NCBI RefSeq assembly: GCF_000159095.1
Contig: NZ_GG666295.1
Coordinates: 60,210 to 124,209, forward strand
Direction: 5' to 3'
Source of the DNA: Anaerococcus tetradius ATCC 35098
GTDB taxonomy: Bacteria > Bacillota > Clostridia > Tissierellales > Peptoniphilaceae
DNA: 64,000 nt
Below are positions 1 to 8,968 of this stretch, piece after piece. The notes under the pieces were generated by a model. That model saw only the letters and a list, made by a program, of their open reading frames with translations. It made no database searches and was not told the origin of the DNA. How positions within the stretch are numbered: the stretch's first letter is position 1; every line of letters begins with the position of its first letter. The position numbers and the translations under genes were made by a program.

Positions 1-1618
1 AATTTTTTGATTCTTCTACTTTTACTTTTTTACCAGAAATTTTCTTATTATTTAAGGCCCTTATACATTCATAAACTACGCTTTTGTCTACATCTATAAA
101 GCTATAGGATTTTTGGATTCTGATTTGGCCGATTTTATTGTTAGGGACTTTGGCAAGTCTGTTTAGGGCCTTAATTATCTTATTTTTGTCAAAGTTATCA
201 ATCTTTCCTCTATTTAGAAATAGGGTTGCCATTTTTTCATCTGATTTGTTCTTTGCTTTTTTATTATTCTTATTATCAGCTTTTGCTTTTTCCTTTTTTG
301 TATCAACTCCAGCAATTTTTTCATGATGATTTGAATTTGAATCAGAAAACTTTTCACTCAAAAGCACTTGGGCTATCAAGAAAGGGTCGTAGCCTTTTTC
401 CATAAGTCTAATTAGGATAGCCTTCTCCCTGTCAAGTTTAGGACTTGCTTCTAATTTCTCGCTTAAATTTTCTATCAGATTGTTTTCACTTTTCCTATCC
501 ATTTGAATGAGGCTTGGGATAGGAATTTCCTTGATATCTGCCTTAGTATATTTTTCTATGGCCCTCAGTCTATCCCTATCACGACCTGCTATTAGGGAAT
601 AGCTTACGCCACTTTTTCCAGCCCTGGCAGTCCTTCCTATCCTATGGACATAGTATTCATCCAATTGGGGAAGGTCATAGTTAATAACAAGATCTACATC
701 ATCTATATCTAGTCCACGAGCAGCTACATCCGTTGCTATTAGGATTTGGATGGTTTTATTCCTAAACTTCTTCATTACTTGGTCTCTCGCACTTTGCTTT
801 AGGTCACCATGAAGACCATCTACAAGATAGGATTTTTTAGTTAGTTCTTCGACTAATTTATCGACTTTTCTTTTGGTGTTGCAAAAAACTATGGCAAGTT
901 TAGGATTGTTTATTTCAAGTAGGCGAGTAAGGGTTTCTTCCTTCATTGCTTCTTTAAGCTTAATATAATATTGATCGATTTTTTCAACAGTAACTTCATC
1001 AGCCTTAATTACAATTTTTTGTGGATTATTTTGATAAAGCTTAGAAAACTCAGCAAATTCCTTGCCCATAGTTGCAGAAAAAAAGCAGGTTTGCCTTTGT
1101 GGGTTTGTAGCATCTAGGATAACTTTCATATCATCCCTAAAGCCCATATCAAACATCTCATCAGCCTCATCAAGAACGACATTCTTTAGCATATCTAACT
1201 TTAGAACTCTTCTTTTCATAAGATCAATCACCCTACCTGGTGTACCTACAACAATTTCTGCACCTTTTTCTAAGGCCTTTATTTGCTTTACAATTTGAGT
1301 GCCACCATAGAGGGCTAAGACCTTGATATCTTTTTTATATTTAGTAAGTTTCTCAACTTCTCTTGCAACTTGCATACAAAGCTCCCTAGTAGGGCAGAGG
1401 ATTAGGGATTGAGTAATGTCGTTTGCTTCTACATTTTCGACTAGGGGAATTGCGAAAGCAGCAGTTTTTCCAGTTCCTGTTTGGGCTTGACCTATTACAT
1501 CTCTTCCGTCGAGGAGGTATTGAATGGTTTCTTCTTGGATGGGAGAGGGATTTGTATAACCCATATCATCTATTGCTTGTAGGATGTCTTCTCCTATATT
1601 AAATTCATTAAATTTCAT
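1..1618 (-). CDS. deaD: DEAD-box ATP-dependent RNA helicase (DeaD/CshA type), 3' end beyond window
   Basis: An ATP-dependent RNA helicase that unwinds structured RNA in ribosome assembly, mRNA decay or cold adaptation. The reading frame opens with ATG at 1616-1618 (MKFNEFNIG) and stays open to base 1, so 539 codons are visible and the C-terminus is missing. Motif I AQTGTGKT lies near residues 45-52, motif II DEAD near 150-153, an SAT motif follows, and the C-terminal helicase motif HRIGRTARAG lies near residue 324. Lysine-rich sequence leads to a segment ending KKISGKKVKVEES, which fits the DbpA-like RNA-binding domain of DeaD/CsdA proteins. It lies just downstream of the dha operon but behind a strong terminator, so it is probably a separate unit. 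The family call is secure; the exact paralogue is less so. Confidence 0.93.
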   Translation of the reverse strand, partial: MKFNEFNIGEDILQAIDDMGYTNPSPIQEETIQYLLDGRDVIGQAQTGTGKTAAFAIPLVENVEANDITQSLILCPTRELCMQVAREVEKLTKYKKDIKVLALYGGTQIVKQIKALEKGAEIVVGTPGRVIDLMKRRVLKLDMLKNVVLDEADEMFDMGFRDDMKVILDATNPQRQTCFFSATMGKEFAEFSKLYQNNPQKIVIKADEVTVEKIDQYYIKLKEAMKEETLTRLLEINNPKLAIVFCNTKRKVDKLVEELTKKSYLVDGLHGDLKQSARDQVMKKFRNKTIQILIATDVAARGLDIDDVDLVINYDLPQLDEYYVHRIGRTARAGKSGVSYSLIAGRDRDRLRAIEKYTKADIKEIPIPSLIQMDRKSENNLIENLSEKLEASPKLDREKAILIRLMEKGYDPFLIAQVLLSEKFSDSNSNHHEKIAGVDTKKEKAKADNKNNKKAKNKSDEKMATLFLNRGKIDNFDKNKIIKALNRLAKVPNNKIGQIRIQKSYSFIDVDKSVVYECIRALNNKKISGKKVKVEESKN

Positions 1619-1642
1619 TATTTTTCCTTTTCTTATAACATT

Positions 1643-1672
1643 AAAAAAGGCAGCCGTCACAGGACAACTGCC
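1643..1672 (-). terminator. Rho-independent terminator of the dha operon
   Basis: On the minus strand GGCAGTTGTC pairs with GACGGCTGCC across a CTGT loop (10 bp, two G-U wobbles) and runs into six T residues. It sits between the dhaM stop and the deaD start and should separate the two units. Confidence 0.85.
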
Positions 1673-1708
1673 AAATACTTTGTTAATATACTTCTTTAAC
1701 TAAAATAA

Positions 1709-2095
1709 TCAATCTAATTTGTTAAACTTATAAGAAGAAATCATATCCTCAATATCTTTTAGGCTAGTATTTTCATCAATAGCTATGGATATTTCCAAGC
1801 TAGACTCAACTAGGGGACTACCAGCTATTATGATATTTTTCTGTAAGTCTTCATCAAGCATAGAATAAGCTGTTTCTACATTCATCATAGATGAGCCCAT
1901 ATCAAAGAAGATTACAAGACCATCTTTTGCGAGTCTATTCATCTTCTCAAAAATCTCTTCAAAGTTTGAGCCAAGTTCACCATCTTCTGTTCCAGCACTA
2001 TATTCTATACATATGTCAGATCTCATTTGCTTAATAATATCAGTAAGACCCTTGGCTAGGTCCTTACTATGACTTGTTATTAATACATTAATCAT
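1709..2095 (-). CDS. dhaM: PTS-dependent dihydroxyacetone kinase, phosphotransferase subunit DhaM
   Basis: A cytosolic EIIA(Man)-like protein that takes phosphate from HPr and passes it to ADP bound in DhaL. The product is 128 aa when started at the ATG at 2093-2095 (MINVLITSHSK), preceded by GGTGG at good spacing. A TTG 12 bases further upstream is also open but has no ribosome site. The phosphorylated histidine is most likely His9 in the SHS motif, as in the EIIA-Man fold; GTEDGELGSNFEEI matches the family's conserved loop. This is a single-domain DhaM without the extra HPr and EI-like domains found in some enterobacteria. It is last in dhaK-dhaL-dhaM and overlaps dhaL by 8 bases. Confidence 0.9.
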   Translation of the reverse strand: MINVLITSHSKDLAKGLTDIIKQMRSDICIEYSAGTEDGELGSNFEEIFEKMNRLAKDGLVIFFDMGSSMMNVETAYSMLDEDLQKNIIIAGSPLVESSLEISIAIDENTSLKDIEDMISSYKFNKLD

Positions 2096-2687
2096 TAATT
2101 CCACCAAAAGCTTTCTTTATCATTAAATATGAACTACATGAACCTGGATCTATGTGGCCGATTGATCTCTCACCGACATAAGAAGCTCTACCCTTTAGGG
2201 CTTTGATATCTTTTGTATAGAGCATTCTTTCTTCTGCAAGTTTAATTACATCTTCTAATTTAGCCCCATCATTTAGGCTAGCACTAACTGGTTCTAAAAC
2301 ATCGACCATGGTCTTATCATTTACTTCTGCCTTGCCTCTTTTCTTTACAGATTCAAGTCCCTTTTCAAAAGCGAGATTTAGGCTTTCTCTGTCCAAGTCA
2401 ACCTTGCCAGCAAGGCTCATTGCAAAGCTCATAAAGAAGGAACCATAGAGGGGACCACTTGCTCCTCCGACCTTGGATAAGAGATCCATGGCGATTTTAT
2501 TGAAGAGCTCTTTCAAGTCCTTATAATCTTTGTCCATATCTTCTTTTATAGCCTTAAAACCCTTAGCCATATTGTAGCCATGGTCAGCATCTCCAATACT
2601 TCTATCTAGGTCTGTTAGATATTCTTCGTTGGCTATAATTTCATCAGCTATTTCTTTAAATAAATCTTTAATTTGATCAACATTCAT
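2088..2687 (-). CDS. dhaL: Dihydroxyacetone kinase ADP-binding subunit DhaL
   Basis: DhaL holds a permanently bound ADP as a phosphoryl carrier: DhaM-P makes ATP on it, and this phosphorylates dihydroxyacetone on DhaK. The 199-aa length is usual for stand-alone DhaL. GDADHGYNM near residues 32-40 carries the Mg2+-binding aspartates, followed by GGASGPLYGSFF, which contacts the nucleotide phosphates. The ATG at 2685-2687 overlaps the dhaK stop by one base, indicating translational coupling. Using DhaL/DhaM rather than a fused ATP-dependent kinase ties dihydroxyacetone use to phosphoenolpyruvate. Confidence 0.95.
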   Translation of the reverse strand: MNVDQIKDLFKEIADEIIANEEYLTDLDRSIGDADHGYNMAKGFKAIKEDMDKDYKDLKELFNKIAMDLLSKVGGASGPLYGSFFMSFAMSLAGKVDLDRESLNLAFEKGLESVKKRGKAEVNDKTMVDVLEPVSASLNDGAKLEDVIKLAEERMLYTKDIKALKGRASYVGERSIGHIDPGSCSSYLMIKKAFGGIND

Positions 2688-3664
2688 TATCTTCTACCTA
2701 CACAAACTTTTCTATCAAGGTAACTTAAAATTTCATCGTCAATATTAAATAAGGTTAAAGAGAAACCTGCCATATCCATACTTGTCATGTAGTTACCCAC
2801 AAAGTATTTTTTAACATTTATTCCCTTTTCTTTTAGATAATCTGAAACGAAGTTATTAATAAGGTATAATTCCATTTCTGTTGTTTGGCCCATGCCATTA
2901 ACCATGAGAGCAAAATCTGTACTTGTATCGGTAATTTCTGCTAGGAGTCTGTCGACCATTTCCTTAGCCATAGCATTTGCACTTTGAAGTTTTTCTTTCT
3001 TGATACCTTCTTCGCCATGGATACCAATACCCATTTCGATTTCATCCTCGCCTAGGCTAAAGCTTTCCTTACCATCGTTAGGGTTAACACAAGGTTTGGT
3101 TGCAAGACCAATTGTTTTGATATTTTTAACAATTTCTTCTGCCTTTGCCTTAATTTCTTCTAGGCTCTTTCCATCTTCTGCCATTGCGCCGAGAACCTTG
3201 TGAACAAAAATGGTTCCGGCAACTCCACGTCTATCTTCATAATTTTCTATAGCTATATCATCTCTAACTATGATAGAGTCAACCTTTATTCCTTGCATCT
3301 CAGCCATCTCTTGGGCGATTTCAAAATTCATAACATCACCTTGGTAGTTTTTAATTACCATAAATACGCCCTTGCCACTGTCGGCTTTTTCTATAGCCTT
3401 TAGGATTTGATCAGGAGTAGGAGATGTAAATATGCTACCGCAAATTGCACAGTCAAGCATACCTTCTCCAACATAGCCAGCATGAGCTGGTTCATGACCG
3501 CTACCACCACCAGAAATTAGTCCTACTTTTGCTTTTTTAGCTTCACCTTTTCTAGCTACTACTGTACTATCTTCTAGTCTTTCTAGGATATCGTCATTTG
3601 CCTTAACTAAGCCATCGATCATTTCATCAATAATCTTATCTACGTCATTGATAATTTTTTTCAT
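2687..3664 (-). CDS. dhaK: Dihydroxyacetone kinase substrate-binding subunit DhaK
   Basis: DhaK binds dihydroxyacetone covalently as a hemiaminal on a histidine and presents it to DhaL, yielding dihydroxyacetone phosphate for glycolysis. The protein is 325 aa, near the family norm. GGGSGHEP lies at residues 52-59, and the substrate-binding histidine is probably His216 in GIHGEEG. The start is supported by GGAG about six bases upstream. It is the first gene of the dha operon. The 100-base region upstream contains the small inverted repeat AACCTA-N9-TAGGTT at 3688-3708, a possible operator, but no dha-type regulator gene is adjacent. Confidence 0.95.
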   Translation of the reverse strand: MKKIINDVDKIIDEMIDGLVKANDDILERLEDSTVVARKGEAKKAKVGLISGGGSGHEPAHAGYVGEGMLDCAICGSIFTSPTPDQILKAIEKADSGKGVFMVIKNYQGDVMNFEIAQEMAEMQGIKVDSIIVRDDIAIENYEDRRGVAGTIFVHKVLGAMAEDGKSLEEIKAKAEEIVKNIKTIGLATKPCVNPNDGKESFSLGEDEIEMGIGIHGEEGIKKEKLQSANAMAKEMVDRLLAEITDTSTDFALMVNGMGQTTEMELYLINNFVSDYLKEKGINVKKYFVGNYMTSMDMAGFSLTLFNIDDEILSYLDRKVCVGRR

Positions 3665-3764
3665 ATTTTTCTCCTATATCTGTATTAAACCTAAATGAAT
3701 AGTAGGTTCTTTCCTAAAATATATACCCATATATGGATGAAATTATAAAATAAAAATTAAAAAA

Positions 3765-5303
3765 TTAATGCTCCAAAATTTCGATAGCACATTTGAGTCC
3801 GTCAAGGGCAGAAGAGATTATTCCTCCCGAAAATCCAGCACCTTCACCTATAGGTCTAAGATTTTTGTACTTAGTTGAGTAATTTTCTCTTTCAATCCTA
3901 ATTGGACTTGAAGTTCTAGTTTCAACACCAGTAAGTAGGGTATTAGGGTCAGAGAAGCCAGTTAGTTTTTTGTCAAAAACTAAGAGGGCTTCCTTGATTG
4001 CGGAATTAATTTTTTCTGGATATATTTCATTAAGATTAGCGAACTTATAGCCACTTTGAATACTTGCTTTCACTTTACCAAAATTGTTGCTTATCTTATT
4101 GTCAAAAAAATCACTTAGCCTTTGGACAGGTGCCTTATTATCTGATCCACCTAGTATAAAGGCCTTTTTTTCAATTTCTCTTTGAAAATATATGCCAGAA
4201 AGATTAGAAGGACCACAAATATCACTCGATACAGTACAAACAATAGCTGAGTTTGCATTGATATTTGACCTATCATGATAGCTCATTCCATTAACACAAA
4301 GTTCTTTTTCCTCACTTGAGGCATTAACAACGAAGCCACCTGGGCACATACAGAAACTATAGACAGAAAAGCCTTTTTCTTTGTTGCTATAATTTAGTTG
4401 ATAGCTTGCCTGAGGAAGCCTTTTATCTCTAATTTTATATTGGCTAAAATTGATATGGTCTTGGAGATGTTCTATCCTAAAGCCGACTGCAAAAGCTTTT
4501 TGGCTTATATCTACATATTTATCAAGCATTATAAAAGTATCTCTTGCCGAATTACCTAGGGCTAGAATATATTCATCTGCCTTATAAGAGTCCTTATCTG
4601 TAATAAGCTTATCGACTTTCCCATTCTTTATTTCTAAATCAATAAACTTTTCTTCAAAATGAAAGAGTCCACCCATAGCTTCGATACTTTTCCTAATATT
4701 TATTACGACTTTTCTTAGAAGGTCTGTACCTATGTGAGGCAAGTGTTCATACAAGATATCTTCAGGGGCACCATTTTCTACTAGAATCCTAAAGATTTCT
4801 CTAGATCTCTTATCCTTTGATCTAGATGTTAATTTCCCATCAGAAAAAGTACCTGCACCGCCTTCACCAAACTGGATGTTGGATCTTTCATTAAGCCTTC
4901 CTCCCTTTATAAAGTCTTCGATAGTCTTTATTCTCTTTTCAACCTTCTCTCCTTGCTCTATTATAGTAACTTTAACGCCAGCCTTAGCTAGGGCATAGGC
5001 AGAAAAAAGTCCTGCTGGGCCAGCTCCAACGACAAGGGCAGATTTGATTTTATTTTTATTTTCAAGGATAAGGTCTTCTTCCTTGTAGTCACTAATATTA
5101 TTTTTTAGCCTTTTGATAGTTTTGGCAGAAAGGTCGGTATCAATAAGTACCTGATAGACATAATTTATGCCCTTTCTCGCATCTATAGATTTTTTATATA
5201 TTTGATAGCCATCAATTTTTTTGTTGATAGTCTTTTCTATATCTTTTTTTAATTGATCCTTACAAGCATCATAAGGAATTTTTATATTTCTTAATAGTAG
5301 CAT
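3765..5303 (-). CDS. FAD-dependent dehydrogenase, COG2509-type
   Basis: An uncharacterised but widespread flavoprotein family. The 512-aa product has an N-terminal domain of about 80 residues, then a Rossmann dinucleotide-binding motif GAGPAG at residues 93-98, an NERSNIQFGEGGAGTFSDGK segment typical of this family, and a C-terminal GEGAGFSGGIISSALDG that closes the FAD site. No membrane segments or iron-sulfur cysteine clusters are apparent. The ATG at 5303 has GGAGGG just upstream. It is transcribed toward the dha operon from its own upstream region, and a role in that pathway is not indicated. The reaction is unknown; only FAD binding is confidently inferred. Confidence 0.85.
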   Translation of the reverse strand: MLLLRNIKIPYDACKDQLKKDIEKTINKKIDGYQIYKKSIDARKGINYVYQVLIDTDLSAKTIKRLKNNISDYKEEDLILENKNKIKSALVVGAGPAGLFSAYALAKAGVKVTIIEQGEKVEKRIKTIEDFIKGGRLNERSNIQFGEGGAGTFSDGKLTSRSKDKRSREIFRILVENGAPEDILYEHLPHIGTDLLRKVVINIRKSIEAMGGLFHFEEKFIDLEIKNGKVDKLITDKDSYKADEYILALGNSARDTFIMLDKYVDISQKAFAVGFRIEHLQDHINFSQYKIRDKRLPQASYQLNYSNKEKGFSVYSFCMCPGGFVVNASSEEKELCVNGMSYHDRSNINANSAIVCTVSSDICGPSNLSGIYFQREIEKKAFILGGSDNKAPVQRLSDFFDNKISNNFGKVKASIQSGYKFANLNEIYPEKINSAIKEALLVFDKKLTGFSDPNTLLTGVETRTSSPIRIERENYSTKYKNLRPIGEGAGFSGGIISSALDGLKCAIEILEH

Positions 5304-5405
5304 AAGCCCTCCATTCTCAAATATTGTACCAGAAAAAAATTAATAGAGGAAAATAATTAAACAAGTAGAATATAGCTAAGAAACTTTTAGGAGAGGTAGT
5401 TTTTT

Positions 5406-5819
5406 ATGAAAGTCAAAAGAGAAAGTCTGTTTTTGATAGGGGGCATCGTATGGATGCTTGCAGGTTTTAATGTGGCACGTCTAGGTTTTATTTCTTATAA
5501 GTTAGTTGGCTTAAAGCTTGTTTCTATTTTATTAAGTCTTGTAATTTTTATTATATTTATGAATATTTTCTACAAACTAAATAAGAAACATGAGATGAGG
5601 ATTCTAAGTTTTAAAGAAAATCGACCTTTTTGGAATTTTTTCGATAAAAAATCTTACATAATAATGATTACTATGATGGCTTTTGGAATAGGAATTAGAG
5701 TTCTTAATCTTGTAACTGAGAGCTTTGTAGCATTTTTTTATACAGGTCTTGGCTGTGCTTTGTTTGTGGCAGGGCTTGTATTTATCAAATTCTTTATAGA
5801 TAATATTTTGAGAAACTAA
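5406..5819 (+). CDS. Small multi-pass membrane protein, unknown
   Basis: A 137-aa protein that I cannot assign to a named family. It has about four hydrophobic segments: residues 8-28 (beginning LFLIGGIVWMLAG), 34-56, 83-102 and 108-130, with a charged loop between the second and third. The start has GGAG upstream (TTTTAGGAGAGG). It stands alone, divergent from the FAD dehydrogenase, with a hairpin-rich intergenic region downstream. It is probably a small integral membrane protein; nothing visible indicates transport or catalysis. Confidence 0.7.
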   Translation: MKVKRESLFLIGGIVWMLAGFNVARLGFISYKLVGLKLVSILLSLVIFIIFMNIFYKLNKKHEMRILSFKENRPFWNFFDKKSYIIMITMMAFGIGIRVLNLVTESFVAFFYTGLGCALFVAGLVFIKFFIDNILRN

Positions 5820-6001
5820 AATTCATTCCTTAATATTATAAATTCCATTCGTTTTTTCAAAGTTAACATTAATTTTTGTTAAAATTCTAATAGAAGATAC
5901 AACTTTACTTATTAAAGAAAAGGACTTTTCTTTATAGGGAGATTTGTATTCATTGTTTTGTTTATTGCTTCTACTTTTTGTAATTTAGAATAATATAGCA
6001 A

Positions 6002-6063
6002 GTCTTACAAGTAAGACAGTAAGCACTTATAGGCTTTTTTTAAAGTAAAAGCGTATAGTGCTT
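6002..6063. other. Two consecutive hairpins ahead of the GTPase gene
   Basis: A perfect palindrome GTCTTAC-AA-GTAAGAC (6002-6017) is followed by an imperfect stem whose outer arms are AAGCAC (6021-6026) and GTGCTT (6058-6063), with a run of seven T residues in the loop. They lie in the 275-base gap between the small membrane protein and the GTPase. They may be a terminator plus operator, or structure in the GTPase 5' untranslated region. The rest of the gap shows nothing recognisable. Confidence 0.45.
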
Positions 6064-6094
6064 AATAAGGCTTATAATATTTTTAGGAGTTATA

Positions 6095-7438
6095 ATGACT
6101 AATAGGGATTATGACAGAAGAAACACGATCAATAGAATAGAAAAAATTTACAGAAATCTAGAAAAAATTCTTGATTCTTTACCTAAGGCCTTTCCAAGTG
6201 CTATGAAAGATCAAATTAAAGATTTGATTTTAGGGGATGATGAGCTAAAGAAAATTATTGAGGACTTAGAAGGCTATAGGCCACCAAAGTTTTTTCTTAT
6301 AGGTAGGACAGGAGTTGGGAAAAGCTCTTTGGTTAATGCTATCAATGGTAGATATTTAGCCCCAGTAAATGATGTCTATGCTCAAACTAGGGGGGTAGAT
6401 ATCTATGATTATAAACAAGAAGATCAAATCCTATTGCAGATACTAGATACTAGAGGTTTATCTGAATCTCTTGCTCTTGATGATAATATATCAGCAGAGG
6501 AGATGATAAAAAAAGAGCTTCGAGCTTTCTTGCCTGACCTATGCTTATTTATGCTAAATGCTAGTCATAGAGATGATATAGGAAGGGATGTGAGATTTAT
6601 CAAAAATCTCTGTGAAGATTATAAAAAAAATAGTGGAGTGGAACTACCTGTAATTTGTATAATCAATAAGGTTGACGAATTAGCTCCTTCAAGATTTAAA
6701 GATCCGAGTCAATATCCCCTTAGCAAAACAAAAAATATAAATGAAGTAGTTAGCTATTATGGCGATATTATCAAAAAAGAAGATTTAAAGCTTGAAAGTA
6801 TCATAGCAGTATCTTCTCTAATGGATTGGAAGTTGGATGATGAATTTATAGATGCGGATAGGATAAATGACTTAGCTATTGAGGATTTAGAAAGATTAGA
6901 GCTTGCCTTTGACGGTAGATATAAAATCGACGAATTAATTGATGCCCTTGAGGATGCTATAGTAGATTATAAGGCGGTAATGGGACTTAGGATTGCTTGT
7001 AGAATGGATAAGATAATGGGAGATTTAGCAGATAAGCTTACCCAGATTTTCTCAGCTTTTTCTGCAACTATTGCTCTAACTCCTATACCAGTTGCTGACC
7101 TCTATCCTCTTTTTGCCTTGCAAGTTGTCCTGGTTACTTTAATAGCTGGACTTTCTGCTAGAGATATTTCGCTTAAAAGTTCCAAAGAATTTATAATGTC
7201 TATTGGGGGAGTAGGAATTGCTGCTAATATCTTTAGATTTTCAGCCCAACAATTATCTAAATTTCTTAATATTTTTTCAATAACAGCCGGTAGTGCGGTA
7301 AGTGCATCTGTTGCAGCTTTTGGAACTAAAGCCATAGGGGAAGCTGCCAAAAACTATTATATAGAAGGCATAGATATAAAGAAAGTTAAAAAAGAACTAA
7401 GGAATAAAATTAAGAAGGAAAAGACTAAGAAGAATTGA
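6095..7438 (+). CDS. GTPase with C-terminal DUF697-like membrane domain
   Basis: A TRAFAC-class GTPase of the Era/YcjX-like group. Walker A GRTGVGKS is at residues 70-77, the G3 motif DTRG at 118-121, and the G4 motif NKVD at 191-194, so guanine specificity is likely. The C-terminal half (about 300-425) holds two or three hydrophobic stretches (including IALTPIPVADLYPLFALQ), typical of DUF697, and the protein ends in a lysine-rich tail. It is probably membrane-associated. The start has AGGAG upstream. It appears to be a single-gene unit. Members of this group are poorly characterised; the GTPase call is sound and the cellular role unknown. Confidence 0.8.
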   Translation: MTNRDYDRRNTINRIEKIYRNLEKILDSLPKAFPSAMKDQIKDLILGDDELKKIIEDLEGYRPPKFFLIGRTGVGKSSLVNAINGRYLAPVNDVYAQTRGVDIYDYKQEDQILLQILDTRGLSESLALDDNISAEEMIKKELRAFLPDLCLFMLNASHRDDIGRDVRFIKNLCEDYKKNSGVELPVICIINKVDELAPSRFKDPSQYPLSKTKNINEVVSYYGDIIKKEDLKLESIIAVSSLMDWKLDDEFIDADRINDLAIEDLERLELAFDGRYKIDELIDALEDAIVDYKAVMGLRIACRMDKIMGDLADKLTQIFSAFSATIALTPIPVADLYPLFALQVVLVTLIAGLSARDISLKSSKEFIMSIGGVGIAANIFRFSAQQLSKFLNIFSITAGSAVSASVAAFGTKAIGEAAKNYYIEGIDIKKVKKELRNKIKKEKTKKN

Positions 7439-7615
7439 GGATAAATTTTTTAGAGTTGAAGTTATATAGAAAAAGAACATTTTCTAGGAAATTATAAGAA
7501 AGACAAGTATAATTGTTTTTATTGATAATTGATCTTAGCATAGAATTTATATCTAGCTAGGATAAATATCTGCAATTATAAGCTTGTTTAAGCAAATTTG
7601 AGGTAAGAATAAGTT

Positions 7616-8284
7616 ATGGAATATTTTTTTAGACACAATCCAGACCCACATTCAAATATAAATATGTTTGGAGTTTGGATTCTTCTGCTGGTATATTTAT
7701 TTGTTATTTATTGGTTTAGATCAAAGAAAAAACTACTCAAGACTCAGTTATTTTTAGTAGTTTTAGTTGAGCTTGCATTAATATTTTGGTATTCTATGGA
7801 TAAGTCTTTATTTTTGCTTGAAGGCCTACCACTTTATCATTGTAGAATAGCAGCCTTTATGCTACCAATATCTTATTTTACTAAGAAATATAAACTAGCA
7901 AGCTATTTTGCTTATCTTGGCGTAATAGGCCCATTAGTCGCCTACTCTATACCAGACCCATCTAAGTATATGTGGCCACACATAACAAATCTGACATATG
8001 TATGTGCCCATTCAATGTTAATAGGATCAAGTCTAATGTTTCTTTTAAGCGAGAGAGAAGAGCTTAGTGTAAATACAATAATCAAAATAACTATGATTAT
8101 GAATGTGATAGTAAGCATTTTAAATACAATTATCGGCTCAAATTACGGTTATTTATCAAGGCTACCTGATAATCTAGGCTTACACATAATAAGCCCAGTG
8201 CTTCTTATTAGCATTAGTGCACTGATGATTATAACTATAAATTCCTTACAAAATTTATTTAGAAAACTTAGCCCTAATAAGTAA
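7616..8284 (+). CDS. YwaF-like integral membrane protein (TIGR02206 type)
   Basis: A 222-aa protein with about six or seven membrane segments. It shows the family's pattern of an early aromatic/His motif, the LPLYHCRIAAFMLPI signature near residues 75-90, and later WPHITNLTYVCAHSML. The family is annotated as conserved membrane proteins of unknown function. GAGGT lies upstream of the ATG. The gene ends just before the TetR promoter. The hydrophilic histidines within the membrane segments are conserved features of the family and could mark a ligand or metal site, but that is inference. Confidence 0.75.
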   Translation: MEYFFRHNPDPHSNINMFGVWILLLVYLFVIYWFRSKKKLLKTQLFLVVLVELALIFWYSMDKSLFLLEGLPLYHCRIAAFMLPISYFTKKYKLASYFAYLGVIGPLVAYSIPDPSKYMWPHITNLTYVCAHSMLIGSSLMFLLSEREELSVNTIIKITMIMNVIVSILNTIIGSNYGYLSRLPDNLGLHIISPVLLISISALMIITINSLQNLFRKLSPNK

Positions 8285-8291
8285 ATTTATA

Positions 8292-8337
8292 TTGACAAGG
8301 CGAAAATAGCACATATAATGATACCGAACAAAGTTCG
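8292..8337 (+). promoter_or_regulatory. Consensus promoter with TetR-type operator
   Basis: TTGACA (8292-8297) and TATAAT (8314-8319) are separated by 16 bases, a near-perfect sigma-A promoter. The palindrome CGAAC-AAA-GTTCG (8325-8337) covers the expected transcription start, so a bound dimer would block initiation. The same palindrome occurs at 8944-8956. Confidence 0.8.
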
Positions 8338-8354
8338 ATAGGGAAGGATTTATA

Positions 8355-8909
8355 ATGCCCAAAAAATATGAATCTAAATCTATGATTTTGGAAGTTTGTA
8401 GACAACTAATAGCGAGTGAAGGCATAGGAGCTATCAATATGAGAAAGGTAGCAAGCCTCAGCAATCTTGCTATCGGATCCTTGTATTATTATTTTCCATC
8501 AAAAGATGATCTTTTGATTGCAAGCATAGAAAGCGTATGGGAAGATATATTTAAGATTGATCAGATTGATTTACAAGCTACAAATATGAGCGATTATATT
8601 CGCTCAATACATTTAAATATCAAGCAAGGAATGGAAAAATATCCTAACTTTCTAAGCATACATTCTATTAGTTTTTCATCTAAGAAGGATGAGAAGGCAA
8701 GGCTTGTTATGAGAAAGTTCCTTGATAATCTCAAAAAAGACCTAGTAAAAATTCTTATCAACGACAAGAATATTAAGGCTTCGGTATTTGATGATAACTT
8801 CACAAAAGAGGAGTTTGCCGAATTTATACTAGCAAATATAATCACAATTTTGCTAACTCATAGGCCTGTTGAGTTTCTAATAAAAACTATAGAGAAGATA
8901 TTATATTAA
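8355..8909 (+). CDS. TetR/AcrR-family transcriptional regulator
   Basis: A one-component repressor with an N-terminal helix-turn-helix (about residues 10-50, including MRKVASLSNLAIGSLYYYF) and a variable C-terminal ligand and dimerisation domain, 184 aa in total, normal for the family. The conserved LYYYFPSKDDLL segment follows the recognition helix. A matching palindrome lies over its own promoter and again ahead of the next gene, so it probably represses itself and the two downstream membrane proteins. The ligand cannot be inferred. A terminator directly follows the stop codon. Confidence 0.92.
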   Translation: MPKKYESKSMILEVCRQLIASEGIGAINMRKVASLSNLAIGSLYYYFPSKDDLLIASIESVWEDIFKIDQIDLQATNMSDYIRSIHLNIKQGMEKYPNFLSIHSISFSSKKDEKARLVMRKFLDNLKKDLVKILINDKNIKASVFDDNFTKEEFAEFILANIITILLTHRPVEFLIKTIEKILY

Positions 8910-8930
8910 CCGACTGGATAGTCGGTTTTT
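8908..8930 (+). terminator. Terminator after the TetR gene
   Basis: AACCGACT pairs perfectly with AGTCGGTT across GGAT and is followed by T residues. It overlaps the stop codon and separates tetR from the membrane-protein operon. Confidence 0.9.
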
Positions 8931-8943
8931 AATTAAGGCTAAC

Positions 8944-8956
8944 CGAACATTGTTCG
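8944..8956. promoter_or_regulatory. Second TetR-type operator
   Basis: The palindrome CGAAC-ATT-GTTCG matches the one over the tetR promoter (CGAAC-AAA-GTTCG), including the flanking ACC on the left. It lies just upstream of the ribosome site AAAGGAG of the next gene. It is a strong candidate binding site for the adjacent TetR protein. Confidence 0.75.
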
Positions 8957-8968
8957 AAAGGAGATTTT

